Positions 47,971-58,076 are shown, counted from the stretch's first letter. The stretch is 64,000 nt of DNA from Thalassotalea eurytherma (GCF_030161415.1 NZ_BSSU01000003.1:62001-126000); one strand, 5' to 3'. Notes: generated by a model not told the origin, from the letters alone. Numbers and translations are program-made.

Positions 47971-47999
47971 TTGACGTAAGAGCGCGATATCTGCAAAAT
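47971..47999 (+). promoter_or_regulatory. Promoter of the tRNA operon
   Basis: TTGACG (47971-47976), 17-base spacer, CAAAAT (47994-47999), then ACGCTCC, a GC-rich discriminator of the stringently controlled type. A-rich DNA precedes it (possible UP element). Confidence 0.65.
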
Positions 48000-48031
48000 A
48001 CGCTCCACTTGCTCAGAGGCAAGATTGGAAT

Positions 48032-48108
48032 GGCTACATAGCTCAGCTGGTTAGAGCACATCACTCATAATGATGGGGTCCCAGGTTCAAATCCCGGTGT
48101 AGCCACCA
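48032..48108 (+). tRNA. tRNA-Met (CAU), elongator
   Basis: 77 bases with encoded CCA; acceptor GGCTACA pairs with TGTAGCC; anticodon CAT in the loop CTCATAA. Closely resembles E. coli metT/metU elongator tRNA. First gene of the seven-gene operon. Confidence 0.95.
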
Positions 48109-48118
48109 TTTGAATATT

Positions 48119-48203
<85 letters not shown>

Positions 48204-48251
48204 TTCAAAGTAACAGTGTGTTTTTCACAGCGTTACAGTAATGAACATTGT

Positions 48252-48326
48252 TGGGGTATAGCCAAGCGGTAAGGCAGCGGGTTTTGATCCCGTCATTCTG
48301 AGGTTCAAATCCTCATACCCCAGCCA
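48252..48326 (+). tRNA. tRNA-Gln (UUG), copy 1
   Basis: 75 bases with GCCA end; acceptor TGGGGTA/TACCCCA; anticodon TTG in loop TTTTGAT. Reads CAA and CAG. Confidence 0.95.
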
Positions 48327-48374
48327 CTTCATTCTTTAATGAGGCTGGACAATGTTTATTAAGAAGTACCTTGT

Positions 48375-48449
48375 TGGGGTATAGCCAAGCGGTAAGGCAG
48401 CGGGTTTTGATCCCGTCATTCTGAGGTTCAAATCCTCATACCCCAGCCA
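48375..48449 (+). tRNA. tRNA-Gln (UUG), copy 2
   Basis: Identical to copy 1 over all 75 bases, 48 bases after it. Confidence 0.95.
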
Positions 48450-48514
48450 CTTCTTCTTTCTATTTTCCTCTAAGCGCTTTTATGAGTGAAGCAAGTGTAC
48501 TTTTTTAAAGTAAA

Positions 48515-48591
48515 GGCTACATAGCTCAGCTGGTTAGAGCACATCACTCATAATGATGGGGTCCCAGGTTCAAATCCCGGTGTAGCCACCA
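48515..48591 (+). tRNA. tRNA-Met (CAU), elongator, copy 2
   Basis: Identical in sequence to the tRNA-Met at 48032; begins a second Met-Leu-Gln unit. Confidence 0.95.
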
Positions 48592-48600
48592 TTGAATTAC

Positions 48601-48685
<85 letters not shown>

Positions 48686-48735
48686 TTCAATTCAATGAAG
48701 TGTTTAACATTTCATGTAGAAGTAACATACCTTGT

Positions 48736-48810
48736 TGGGGTATAGCCAAGCGGTAAGGCAGCGGGTTTTGATCCCGTCATTCTGAGGTTCAAATCCTCAT
48801 ACCCCAGCCA
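48736..48810 (+). tRNA. tRNA-Gln (UUG), copy 3
   Basis: Identical to the other two; the leading spacer ends in ACCTTGT as in copy 2. Last gene of the operon; no clear terminator is seen downstream. Confidence 0.95.
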
Positions 48811-48928
48811 CTTCTTTTATATCAAATATCATCTCTTGTTTTATCTTTAGATAATCCTTACGCTAATATTTCCATTGATTACGTTTATACGTCAATCGCA
48901 CTCATTATTTTAGTTTTATGGATTATGG

Positions 48929-49621
48929 ATGAAAACTATCGGTATGCTTGGTGGCATGAGTTGGGAGTCAACCTGTCATTATTACCAACATGTAAATAAA
49001 TTAGTTAACACCGCACTTGGTGGCTTACATTGTGCAAAAATCGCAATGGTCAACGTAGATTTTGATGAAATAGCAGCGTTGCAGCATCAAGGTGATTGGC
49101 AGGCTACTGCAGATATTTTAATTAAACATGCACAATGTGTTGAAGCTGCAGGAGCAGATTTTCTACTCATATGCACAAATACCATGCATAAAGTTGCCGA
49201 TGATATCAGCCAAGCCATTTCAATTCCGCTTCTGCATATAGCTGATGCTACCGGCGCTGCTCTTAACGTGGATAAAATAGAAAATATTGGCCTGTTGGCA
49301 ACACGTTTCACCATGGAAGAAGACTTTTACAAAGTGCGATTACAGAACGCTTTTGGTATTAATGTCATTATCCCCGATGAAAAAGATAGGCAAACCATCC
49401 ACCACGTCATTTATGAAGAGTTATGCCATGGAATAGTCAACGAATCATCAAGGGCCGCTTACCTCGAGATTATTAACCGCTTAGTCAAACAAGGTGCCCA
49501 AGCAATAATTTTAGGTTGCACTGAAATAAGTATGTTGGTTAATGAAAGCCACACCGAAATCCCCTTGTACGATACAACGCTTATTCACGCTCAGGCTGCC
49601 GTTAAAGAAGCGCTAAAATAG
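48929..49621 (+). CDS. Aspartate/glutamate racemase family protein (YgeA-like)
   Basis: A 230-residue protein: GMLGGMSWESTCHYYQHVN start, first catalytic Cys in LLICTNTMHKVAD and second in ILGCTEISML, the Cys pair of the PLP-independent aspartate/glutamate racemase family. YgeA-type enzymes racemise a range of amino acids. It sits between the tRNA operon and ubiF, where E. coli has neither; single gene. Substrate not determinable. Confidence 0.9.
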   Translation: MKTIGMLGGMSWESTCHYYQHVNKLVNTALGGLHCAKIAMVNVDFDEIAALQHQGDWQATADILIKHAQCVEAAGADFLLICTNTMHKVADDISQAISIPLLHIADATGAALNVDKIENIGLLATRFTMEEDFYKVRLQNAFGINVIIPDEKDRQTIHHVIYEELCHGIVNESSRAAYLEIINRLVKQGAQAIILGCTEISMLVNESHTEIPLYDTTLIHAQAAVKEALK

Positions 49622-49662
49622 AACAAGCACGTTTATCTAAAAGACTAAAATCACGGGTAACG

Positions 49663-50832
49663 CTATTTAATACCGCAGGCATAAGCGAGTGCTTTACTTT
49701 TTAACTTACCCGCTCTTTGTGAAGCAAATAGCCCAAGGTTTCTCACCAATTTAATGACAGGTGATGGGTGGCTAAAGACATTGTATATCGCATCCATACC
49801 CGACATCATCATCAAATTATCAGGCCTTCTTGCCTTTTCATAAGCTTGGAGTGTCTTTGCATCATCAAAAGCTTGTCCTTCGCCAAGTGCTTTTGCAAAA
49901 GCCATTTGTAGTGCTTTTACATCTTTAAAACCTAGATTAACGCCCTGCCCTGCTAACGGATTAATGGTATGCGCTGCATCACCTAGCAATACCACTTTTC
50001 CTTTTACGTAGTCGTTCGCATGTCGCCTGGTTAAATCAAATGCCCCTTTACCTAAAACCTCAATATTGCCAAGTTTGTTGGGGAAAGCTTTGGTCACCTC
50101 ATGAGCAAGTTGATCGTTCGATAATCCAGATAAGCGTTTTATTTCAGCTTTCGAGTGATACCATACCAACGAAGCGTGGCCATCAGGCATAGGTAAAAAA
50201 GCTACGGGGCCTGTCGGATAAAATTTTTGCCACGTAATATCTTGTGTATCAAGCGCTGTTTTTACATTTATCAACATCGCTGATTGACCATAGTCCCACC
50301 CCGTCAAACCAATATTGGCTAATTGTCTTATCTGGGAATTGGCACCGTCGGCGGCTAGAATAAGTGTTGATTGAATCGATTGGCTTTCAAGCGCAATATC
50401 GAGATAGCGTTCATGCTCAGTGATTTGCTCTAACTGATCAGGGCAAAATTGAGTGATATTACTATGGCAACGAAGCACGCGCCAAAGTGCTAACTGAATT
50501 TGCTTATTCTCAACCATATAACCTAAATGGCTGCGCCCTATTTCATCACAATGGAATTCGGTATAGGCAAAGTCGTCTTCCCACACGCCAAGCCTGTTAT
50601 ATTGGCAAGCTCTCGACAAATCGATAAATTGCCACGCACCAAGCGTTTCAAGAAACTGTTGTGAATGTATTGAAATAGCTGAAATACGTAAATCAAAGGG
50701 CTGCAATGGCGCCATATTGCTCGGTGTAAATTTTTCAATTAAAGCGATTTTAAGCCCTAAATCGCCAAGCGCTACAGCAGTAGCTGCACCTATCATTCCG
50801 CCACCAACAATGGCACAGTCAAACTTTGTCAC
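49663..50832 (-). CDS. ubiF: Ubiquinone-biosynthesis FAD monooxygenase UbiF
   Basis: A 389-residue flavoprotein hydroxylase: FAD motif CAIVGGGMIGAATAVALG, GDG-like region AADGANSQIRQLA and the second FAD motif VVLLGDAAHTINPLAGQGVNLGF. It hydroxylates C6 of the demethoxy-ubiquinone ring in aerobic Q synthesis; a sister family (UbiH/VisC) is less likely. Near the tRNA operon and before miaB, as in E. coli. Confidence 0.92.
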   Translation of the reverse strand: MTKFDCAIVGGGMIGAATAVALGDLGLKIALIEKFTPSNMAPLQPFDLRISAISIHSQQFLETLGAWQFIDLSRACQYNRLGVWEDDFAYTEFHCDEIGRSHLGYMVENKQIQLALWRVLRCHSNITQFCPDQLEQITEHERYLDIALESQSIQSTLILAADGANSQIRQLANIGLTGWDYGQSAMLINVKTALDTQDITWQKFYPTGPVAFLPMPDGHASLVWYHSKAEIKRLSGLSNDQLAHEVTKAFPNKLGNIEVLGKGAFDLTRRHANDYVKGKVVLLGDAAHTINPLAGQGVNLGFKDVKALQMAFAKALGEGQAFDDAKTLQAYEKARRPDNLMMMSGMDAIYNVFSHPSPVIKLVRNLGLFASQRAGKLKSKALAYACGIK

Positions 50833-50914
50833 AGTTAACTCTCGTTGTTCTACGTTGTAGGTATCTTAACATGAGCAACCAATAGATAGTTGCACAATAT
50901 CAAGGTTTTAATCA

Positions 50915-51562
50915 TTACTTTAGCCAACCTGAAATCGTGATTCTATGACGATGCTTAGGTGACGTGACTGAATTAACACTATGGTACATTGGGTGATCAA
51001 GTTTCAATAGCACTAAGGTATTAAAACTTGGTTCTATCGAGCGTTTATAAAATTTTATCCGTTTAGGGTACAGTACCAACTGCCCACCAAATTTTTTCTG
51101 CCAACCTTTAGATAACTGATAGATAAAAGCATACTTACCTGCAGATCCGTCACTGTGATAACCAATAAACTGCTGATTAACAAAAGAGGCAAAAAATGCG
51201 TCGGTGATTTCACCTGATATATCTAGCTTGCCGTCAATCTCACTCAGTAGTTGGTTCGTAAAAGCATGGGTGATGGTTTTATTTTGGTGGCTGTTTTCAT
51301 GCTTATTGACTGAACGATAAAATGAAAAAGCAAACTTTTTTCGTCTGTGTGCCTTTAAGGCAAGTTTATGACGTAGTTTGTCGATGATAGGCTTATCGAT
51401 ATTATCTCGAACAGACTGCAGTGGCCGATAAGGTGTTGTCAATAAACACCAAGCTCGATGATGATTTTGATGTAATATATTGTTTCTTAAGCGCACTGCT
51501 TCATCAAAAGGTAAAAAGTTTTTAACAACGACATACCCTTGCTTCTTTAATAACGCTTCCAT
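50915..51562 (-). CDS. 2-oxoglutarate/Fe(II)-dependent oxygenase
   Basis: A 215-residue prolyl-hydroxylase-like protein: FIGYHSDGSAGKYAFIYQLS supplies His and Asp (HxD), GGQLVLYP follows, and the distal His and 2OG-binding Arg are in MYHSVNSV and HRHRITISGW. It likely hydroxylates a protein or small molecule. Inserted next to ubiF, divergent from the next gene. Substrate unknown. Confidence 0.85.
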   Translation of the reverse strand: MEALLKKQGYVVVKNFLPFDEAVRLRNNILHQNHHRAWCLLTTPYRPLQSVRDNIDKPIIDKLRHKLALKAHRRKKFAFSFYRSVNKHENSHQNKTITHAFTNQLLSEIDGKLDISGEITDAFFASFVNQQFIGYHSDGSAGKYAFIYQLSKGWQKKFGGQLVLYPKRIKFYKRSIEPSFNTLVLLKLDHPMYHSVNSVTSPKHRHRITISGWLK

Positions 51563-51699
51563 TTATCTTGAATATTTATACCGCCCAATTTGATTTCATT
51601 AGTAACACTTTTATGCTAATAATGAAATGCCAATTGGCTAAGGTCATAAAAATTTGTGGTTTTTTATGTCGTTTAATAACAATAATTCGAGGACACGTT

Positions 51700-52152
51700 A
51701 TGTCAGCACTACTAAAAGAAAGCAAACGTATTACCAAAGACATTAATCTAGTTTACGATTTCACTGAAAAAACTAACTTAACACAATTACAAGCACAGCC
51801 AGACCGAGCAGTAGTAGCAAAGCTACGTGCAGATCTTGTCTTACCTAATGACAAAATTTTAACGGTTGATATAGATTTTGATACGACAAGTGGCTACCAT
51901 GACAACACAATGATGATCATGGATGATTTTGGCGTAGAAATGCTAACGGCAGCTTTTGCAGTTAAATACGGAGAAAGCTACGCACAATCTATCCAAAAAG
52001 CTTGGCAAGAAAAACAAGACCCAAATGACCCAAGAAAGCCTACCTATATGTTGGTTCAAAAACCAGAAAACGAAGGCGAACTACCTAAAGTATATTGTGC
52101 TTGTGGTTCAAAACAGCATCCGCCTCAAGAAGCCCCTGAAAACATTGTTTAA
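51700..52152 (+). CDS. Uncharacterised protein with C-terminal CxC
   Basis: I do not recognise this family. ATG 51700 with GAGGAC ahead gives 150 residues; the frame continues 44 residues upstream without similarity. The first half is helical and acidic (MSALLKESKRITKDINLVYD), the middle holds TVDIDFDTTSGYHDNTMMIM, and the end has YCACGSKQHPPQEAPENIV with a CxC pair that may bind a metal. The stop codon overlaps the start region of the sensor gene, suggesting translational coupling. Confidence 0.65.
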   Translation: MSALLKESKRITKDINLVYDFTEKTNLTQLQAQPDRAVVAKLRADLVLPNDKILTVDIDFDTTSGYHDNTMMIMDDFGVEMLTAAFAVKYGESYAQSIQKAWQEKQDPNDPRKPTYMLVQKPENEGELPKVYCACGSKQHPPQEAPENIV

Positions 52153-54919
52153 TTTTTTCTGGGTAAGCATATTGATATGCTTACCCTTATTGATTAGTTC
52201 ATTTTCCCACGCAACAAATGTTGCCGCGCTTAAAGGCTTATCATTAGTCATCGATATTCATCAAGATGATGATAATTACTTATGGCTCGCCACGCAGCAA
52301 GGACTCACCCGTTTCGACAGTGAAGATACTATTCACTTCTCTTCTTTTAGCAGTCAATGGCGAGCGCCTTTTGCCTGGGTGAAAAATATCGAACCACATA
52401 ATGATAGCCTTTTACTAACCTCTGAAGTCAATGGACTATTTCTGTTTGATTTAAAAGCGGCGACATCAACAAAGCTTGAATTGCCCAAAGAAATGATAAA
52501 TCCGCAACATGCTATTGCGTTTAAAGGCCAAGTCTATTTCAAGGATAGAAACAACCTCTATCGTTATGATTTACAGTTAAAAAGCACTCATCTAATCAAA
52601 GAAAGCTTTAACGTATTCTCCATAAAAAGAACCGATAACGCGGTATATGTCGTTACAGAATCAGGGATTTATCAAATTAAAAGTAACACCCTTGCCATTA
52701 CTTACCCGCATGAAGTTGACGCTTATACAACAAGTGGCAGTTATTTAATTTTTAGTAAAGGTAATGAGCTCTTCAGTGTAGATGATAAAAATGTTATTGC
52801 TAAAAGGGCTTCATCGCCGATTAGCGCACTTACTCCGGCAAGAAATGGCCCTGCAAACGCCAACGAAATTATAGGGGTTACGCCGTCAGGGGAGGTATCA
52901 AGATTTAACGCCAAAGACCTTTCAGTTGTAAGCAATGCCTATGAAAATATTGGCAAACATTCAATTAATCTAATATTTCACGATAACAGTGGTGTGCTTT
53001 GGGTGAGTTCAAACCTGGGAATAAACCGTTATTACGAAAAACCCTTAGAAAACCATCGTTATATTTTTGATATTGAAAATAATGATAATGAACTATTGAT
53101 GGTTAATAACGAGCTACTCGTCGGCAGTTTTGGTAATGGTTTAAGAACACTAAAAGCGCAGCCGTGGTTTAATCCTTCGATGAATGCTTCGTTAACACCT
53201 CGTGCTAAATACACCATGAAAATGGTTCGCCATAAAGACAGCATTATTTTCGGAACGCTCGATGGTGTATGGCAGTATAAACTCGGTGCAAAAAAAGCCT
53301 ACAGAATGCCTTTTGCTAGAAACAATAATATCGTTTTATCTTTAAAAAATGATGGTACTCACCTTTATATTGGCACCAACTATAAAGGTGTAAAAATATA
53401 TAATTGGCAACAACATAAATTGGTACAAACCATCAACAAACAACATGGTTTGCAAAATTTAGAAGTCTTAGATATTTTACCGCAAGCAAATGGTGATACC
53501 TGGCTAACAACCGCTAATAGCGTAGAGGTCTTCAGAAATGAAACAAAACAAGTTCAGCAGACGGGAATTACCAGCAACAAAAAATTTATTGCATTAGCAA
53601 ACGCAAACAACAAAGTTTACGCCTTTAGTAAAGGTAGCGGTATACACGTATTCAATGTACAAGGTGAACTACTATCCGTTTTTGGCAAAAATATTGATTT
53701 TGGATACATCACAAAGGTTGATGATGAAATTTGGGCTTCTTCAAAATCAGGTTTATATCGTGTAAACACCAGCAAAAATGAGCTATCTCTCGTACTTGGC
53801 TCTGAAGGATTTAAATTTAATAGTGCACCCGCCGTTACCAAGAATGCAATCTATGCATGGCATGCGATGGGCTATGTCAAAGTTAACTACCGAAATCCCC
53901 CTTATTACAATGCAAAGATTAAAATAACGAGAACGAATATTTCAGGTAATGAACAGCTAAATAACCGCGTTATCTCGCTAAACTCAACTAAGGATGTTGT
54001 TTCATTATACTTAGCCAGTTTAGATTTTCGATCAAACGCAAATAAACACTTTAAGTATCGAATCAACGACAATGTATGGGTCGACGTCACAGGCAATCAA
54101 TTAACATTGGCGGGCCTATCTTCTGGCAATTACACAATCGAAGTGATGGGAACCAATAGCCTTGGTCAATGGAGTAACTATATTGAATATACCAATATTA
54201 AAGTAGCATTTCCGTGGTATTGGACACCACAAATCAGGGTAATTTATTTAGTACTTGTCATTTGCTTCGTCAGCCTTAGCTTATGGTTAATTTATTTACG
54301 TACCAAATCAATCAGCTCAGTGTATAAAGTACTTGATCAAGACTTAAAAACCCGTGGCTTACTTGCCAACAATATTGAAAGAAACATCAATGTTTCTCTT
54401 CGTTTATTGAAAGAAGGCGAACATGATAAAGCAGTGAAATTGTTAAGCGAATCTGCCAGTTTGATTGCAACTAACCAAATGAACGCGGAACCTAGCACTC
54501 TGCATAACCAAGCCCTTTCAGGCGGTATCGATTATTTGATTGACTATTGGTTAGAGCACTACAATGTGCGAGTGACCACTAAGATCGATCACGACGTTGA
54601 TCAGTTACCTCAAAAACTCCAACAAAGTATTTACCGAATTATTTACACCGCTATCGACAGCGCTATTTCACATAGTCGTAGCGTCAGTTTTAGCGTTTCA
54701 ATCAAACCCTTTAATCAAAAACTGTGGCTAACGATTAAAGACAGTAACGACTACTTTACAGATTTTGATAGCAAAGTGAACTTTAACATTGCTATATATA
54801 CCATTCGAAAAGTTGCGTTACAGCACAACGCAACAATTAATGCCTATAAAACCCAGAGTGATAAAAGTCAATTGACCTTAAGTTTTAATATAGATGAGCA
54901 TTTTGAGAACAATATTTAA
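52145..54919 (+). CDS. Membrane sensor: Reg_prop propellers, Y_Y_Y domain, TM and eroded histidine-kinase tail
   Basis: A protein of about 924 residues. The start is uncertain: TTG 52145 (or CTG 52136) overlaps the previous stop; the ATG at 51956 lies inside that gene and is rejected. The following FNFFWVSILICLPLLISSFSHA is a signal-like helix. About 20-600 are two-component regulator propeller repeats (DDNYLWLATQQGLTRF; GVLWVSSNLGINRYYEK), then a Y_Y_Y domain (KHFKYRINDNVWVDV, GLSSGNYTIEV), a membrane helix (IRVIYLVLVICFVSLSLWLI) and a kinase-like end. The phospho-acceptor His motif, the N box and the G boxes are not recognisable (RIIYTAIDSAISHSRS, LTIKDSNDYF), so it may be a pseudokinase. 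Confidence 0.75.
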   Translation: MFNFFWVSILICLPLLISSFSHATNVAALKGLSLVIDIHQDDDNYLWLATQQGLTRFDSEDTIHFSSFSSQWRAPFAWVKNIEPHNDSLLLTSEVNGLFLFDLKAATSTKLELPKEMINPQHAIAFKGQVYFKDRNNLYRYDLQLKSTHLIKESFNVFSIKRTDNAVYVVTESGIYQIKSNTLAITYPHEVDAYTTSGSYLIFSKGNELFSVDDKNVIAKRASSPISALTPARNGPANANEIIGVTPSGEVSRFNAKDLSVVSNAYENIGKHSINLIFHDNSGVLWVSSNLGINRYYEKPLENHRYIFDIENNDNELLMVNNELLVGSFGNGLRTLKAQPWFNPSMNASLTPRAKYTMKMVRHKDSIIFGTLDGVWQYKLGAKKAYRMPFARNNNIVLSLKNDGTHLYIGTNYKGVKIYNWQQHKLVQTINKQHGLQNLEVLDILPQANGDTWLTTANSVEVFRNETKQVQQTGITSNKKFIALANANNKVYAFSKGSGIHVFNVQGELLSVFGKNIDFGYITKVDDEIWASSKSGLYRVNTSKNELSLVLGSEGFKFNSAPAVTKNAIYAWHAMGYVKVNYRNPPYYNAKIKITRTNISGNEQLNNRVISLNSTKDVVSLYLASLDFRSNANKHFKYRINDNVWVDVTGNQLTLAGLSSGNYTIEVMGTNSLGQWSNYIEYTNIKVAFPWYWTPQIRVIYLVLVICFVSLSLWLIYLRTKSISSVYKVLDQDLKTRGLLANNIERNINVSLRLLKEGEHDKAVKLLSESASLIATNQMNAEPSTLHNQALSGGIDYLIDYWLEHYNVRVTTKIDHDVDQLPQKLQQSIYRIIYTAIDSAISHSRSVSFSVSIKPFNQKLWLTIKDSNDYFTDFDSKVNFNIAIYTIRKVALQHNATINAYKTQSDKSQLTLSFNIDEHFENNI
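52161..52186 (+). repeat. Perfect 12-bp hairpin in the 5' end of the sensor gene
   Basis: GGGTAAGCATAT - tg - ATATGCTTACCC, followed by TTATTG. It lies in codons about 6-14 of the predicted signal peptide, 8 bases after the upstream stop codon. Confidence 0.7.
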
Positions 54920-55035
54920 CCTGATTACAGCTATTTACCAAATCTCGATGCCTGCACTGTAGCGTATTGGCAAAAGAAAGAGTAAAATGCGTGTCCTTTT
55001 ATCGTGATAGTGATTGAATTTTAGGCAAGTAATCA

Positions 55036-56481
55036 ATGACCAAAAAGCTGTATATTAAAACTTGGGGCTGCCAAATGAACGAGTATGACTCGCAAAAGAT
55101 GGCAGAACTTCTCGACTCAACGCATGGTTTAGTTTTAGCGAACGAAGCTGAAGAAGCTGACGTTATCTTACTGAACACGTGTTCTATTCGTGAAAAAGCT
55201 CAAGAGAAAGTTTTCCATCAATTAGGTCGTTGGAAAAACCTAAAAAACGATAACCCAGATCTAATCATTGGTGTTGGTGGCTGTGTAGCTTCACAAGAAG
55301 GCGACGCCATCAGACAACGTGCGCCTTATGTTGACATGGTATTTGGTCCGCAAACCTTGCACCGTTTACCTGAAATGATCAAAGAAGCCAGTGGCGACAA
55401 CAAAAAAGCGGTTGTTGATGTTAGCTTCCCAGAAATTGAAAAGTTTGATCGCCTGCCTGAGCCAAAAGCTGAAGGCGCGACGGCATTCGTATCAATTATG
55501 GAAGGTTGCAGTAAGTACTGTACATTCTGTGTAGTACCCTACACACGCGGTGAGGAAGTTTCTCGCCCGCTTGACGATGTATTATACGAAATCGCCCAGC
55601 TTGCAGAACAAGGCGTTCGCGAAGTAAACCTACTTGGTCAAAACGTTAACGCTTATCGTGGCGAAATGCACGATGGCGATATTTGTCGCTTCTCTGAATT
55701 ATTGCGCTTAGTTGCTACGATTGACGGTATTGACCGTATTCGTTACACAACTTCTCATCCTGTAGAGTTCACAGACGATATTATTGAAGTATACAAAGAC
55801 GTACCTGAGCTTGTAAGCCATCTTCATTTACCTGTTCAAAGTGGCTCAGATCGTGTTTTAACCATGATGAAACGCGGTCATACTGCGTTGGAATACAAAT
55901 CTAAAATTCGTCGATTGAAGAAAGCGCGCCCAGATTTATGTATGTCTTCAGATTTTATCATTGGTTTCCCTGGTGAAACAGATGCTGACTTTGAAGCTAC
56001 CATGGATTTAATCCAAGCGATTGACTTTGACTTAAGCTTTAGCTTTATTTACTCGGCACGCCCAGGTACGCCAGCTGCTGATATCGTTGATGACATTCCA
56101 GAAGCAACCAAGAAACAACGCTTACAAATCCTGCAAGATCGTATAAACCAGCAGGCACTGCGTATTGCTCGCCAAATGTTGGATACTGAGCAACGCATAC
56201 TTGTTGAAGGGCCATCGAAGAAAAACCCAATGGAACTTCGTGGCCGTACTGAAAACAACCGCATTGTGAACTTTGTTGCACCGCATCATGTTATTGGTCA
56301 ATTTGTAGACGTAAAAATTACCGATGTATACGCAAATTCATTACGTGGCGAATTAGTGCGTGAAGAAAAAGACATGGGTTTACGTATAGCTCACTCGCCT
56401 GCCGACATTTTAGCTAATACTCACCACGGCGCTGCGCCGAGTAATGTTGATGAGCTAGGCGTCGGTACGTTTACACCATAA
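55036..56481 (+). CDS. miaB: tRNA-2-methylthio-N6-dimethylallyladenosine synthase
   Basis: A 481-residue radical-SAM methylthiotransferase (E. coli 474). N-terminal Fe-S cysteines in [19 protein letters not shown] and VGGCVASQ; radical-SAM cluster [21 protein letters not shown] (given as [15 protein letters not shown]); C-terminal TRAM domain. It thiomethylates A37 of tRNAs that read UNN codons. First of miaB-ybeZ-ybeY-corC-lnt. Confidence 0.97.
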   Translation: MTKKLYIKTWGCQMNEYDSQKMAELLDSTHGLVLANEAEEADVILLNTCSIREKAQEKVFHQLGRWKNLKNDNPDLIIGVGGCVASQEGDAIRQRAPYVDMVFGPQTLHRLPEMIKEASGDNKKAVVDVSFPEIEKFDRLPEPKAEGATAFVSIMEGCSKYCTFCVVPYTRGEEVSRPLDDVLYEIAQLAEQGVREVNLLGQNVNAYRGEMHDGDICRFSELLRLVATIDGIDRIRYTTSHPVEFTDDIIEVYKDVPELVSHLHLPVQSGSDRVLTMMKRGHTALEYKSKIRRLKKARPDLCMSSDFIIGFPGETDADFEATMDLIQAIDFDLSFSFIYSARPGTPAADIVDDIPEATKKQRLQILQDRINQQALRIARQMLDTEQRILVEGPSKKNPMELRGRTENNRIVNFVAPHHVIGQFVDVKITDVYANSLRGELVREEKDMGLRIAHSPADILANTHHGAAPSNVDELGVGTFTP

Positions 56482-56508
56482 TTAACACCTACCTTACGGA
56501 AATATTCA

Positions 56509-57618
56509 TTGAGTAAACAACACAGTATTACATTTGAATTAGCGCCTGTTGATAACAGCAGGCAAGCTAATTTATGTGGCCCGATGGACGACAACTTAAG
56601 AACCATTGAACGCCGCCTTGGTGTTGAAATTAGTTATCGTGGTCATGAATTTAAGATTATCGGTCAAGAGCGTAACGTATCTGCCGTTGAAAAAATGCTT
56701 AAAAGCCTGTATCTCGAAACACAAATAGTCAAAGGCCAGCAAAAAGCCATTACTGCTGAAATGGTACATATACAAATCCTTGAAGCTGACGTTTTAGAGC
56801 AAGAGCCAACCGAACACGATACTGACTTTGAAAAAATGGTGACGATTAAAACCAAACGTGGGCTTGTTAAGCCGCGCAACGGTAATCAATCAGTCTACGT
56901 TCAAAATGTTTTAACAAACGATATTAGCTTTGGTATTGGCCCAGCCGGTACAGGTAAAACTTACCTTGCCGTTGCTTGTGCTGTTGATGCGCTAGAGCGC
57001 CAAGAAGTTCGACGCATTCTGCTCACACGCCCAGCAGTTGAAGCTGGTGAAAAGTTAGGTTTCTTACCGGGTGATTTATCGCAGAAAGTCGATCCTTACC
57101 TACGCCCACTTTACGATGCCTTGTTTGAAATGCTAGGTTTTGAAAAAGTTGAAAAACTCATCGAGCGAAGTGTGATTGAGATTGCCCCACTTGCTTATAT
57201 GCGTGGCCGTACATTGAATGACGCATTTATTATTTTAGATGAAAGCCAAAACACGACGGTTGAACAAATGAAAATGTTTTTAACGCGTATTGGCTTTAAT
57301 TCACGTGCAGTAATCACTGGCGATGTCACACAAGTTGACTTACCAAGAGGCCAAAAGTCAGGCTTAAGACATGCAATTGAAGTATTAGACGATATTCCAG
57401 GCGTAAGTTTTAACTTTTTCCAATCACGTGATGTTGTCCGTCACCCAGTCGTTGCCCGTATTGTTGACGCATACGAAAAACATGAAACCAAGATTTCGCG
57501 AATTAAAGAGCAGAAAAAGCAAGAAAAACTAGCCCTTGAAAAAGCACCATTGGAATCAATAGCAACTCAGGCCAGTACAACAGATTCAGAAGCACCTAAA
57601 GGTGATAAGCAATCATAA
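56509..57618 (+). CDS. ybeZ: PhoH-like ATPase YbeZ
   Basis: TTG start at 56509 (ACGGA ahead). 369 residues (E. coli 346 by memory) with Walker [16 protein letters not shown] and Walker [18 protein letters not shown]; the N terminus carries a KH-like segment ([15 protein letters not shown]). The last 30 residues are a low-complexity tail. It works with the RNase YbeY. It overlaps ybeY by one base (TAATG). Confidence 0.96.
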   Translation: MSKQHSITFELAPVDNSRQANLCGPMDDNLRTIERRLGVEISYRGHEFKIIGQERNVSAVEKMLKSLYLETQIVKGQQKAITAEMVHIQILEADVLEQEPTEHDTDFEKMVTIKTKRGLVKPRNGNQSVYVQNVLTNDISFGIGPAGTGKTYLAVACAVDALERQEVRRILLTRPAVEAGEKLGFLPGDLSQKVDPYLRPLYDALFEMLGFEKVEKLIERSVIEIAPLAYMRGRTLNDAFIILDESQNTTVEQMKMFLTRIGFNSRAVITGDVTQVDLPRGQKSGLRHAIEVLDDIPGVSFNFFQSRDVVRHPVVARIVDAYEKHETKISRIKEQKKQEKLALEKAPLESIATQASTTDSEAPKGDKQS

Positions 57619-58076
57619 TGGCCATTACCCTTGATCTACAACTTGCCGCTCAAAGCACCGAGAATTTGCCACAAGCAGATGACTTTCAAACATGGGTAGA
57701 TGCGACATTAAGCAAATACAATAAACCTTTTGAATTAACGGTACGTATTGTTGATATTACTGAATCACAGTCATTGAATTTACAATACCGCGATAAAGAC
57801 AAACCGACTAATGTGTTGTCTTTTCCATTTGAAGTACCCGATGGTGTTGACTTAGATTTACTGGGTGATTTGATAATCTGTAAAGCTGTTGTCGAGCAGG
57901 AAGCTGCCGAACAAAATAAAACATTGCAAGCGCATTGGGCACATATGGTGATTCACGGGTGCTTGCATTTATTAGGCTTTGATCATATAAGTGAAGATGA
58001 AGCAATGGAAATGGAAAGCCTAGAAATTGACATTTTAGCGCAATTGGGCTTTGCTAATCCCTATATCGAATATTAA
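57618..58076 (+). CDS. ybeY: Endoribonuclease YbeY
   Basis: A 152-residue metalloenzyme (E. coli 155). Zinc motif [11 protein letters not shown] preceded by HMVI. The conserved [15 protein letters not shown] and LGDLIIC are present. It takes part in 16S rRNA 3' end maturation and ribosome quality control. Start codon overlaps the ybeZ stop. Confidence 0.97.
   Translation: MAITLDLQLAAQSTENLPQADDFQTWVDATLSKYNKPFELTVRIVDITESQSLNLQYRDKDKPTNVLSFPFEVPDGVDLDLLGDLIICKAVVEQEAAEQNKTLQAHWAHMVIHGCLHLLGFDHISEDEAMEMESLEIDILAQLGFANPYIEY

Noticed and set aside
51956-52144. ATG 51956 as start of the sensor gene
   Set aside because: It lies deep inside the 150-residue gene in another frame, and the region before residue 60 shows no sensor or signal-peptide features.
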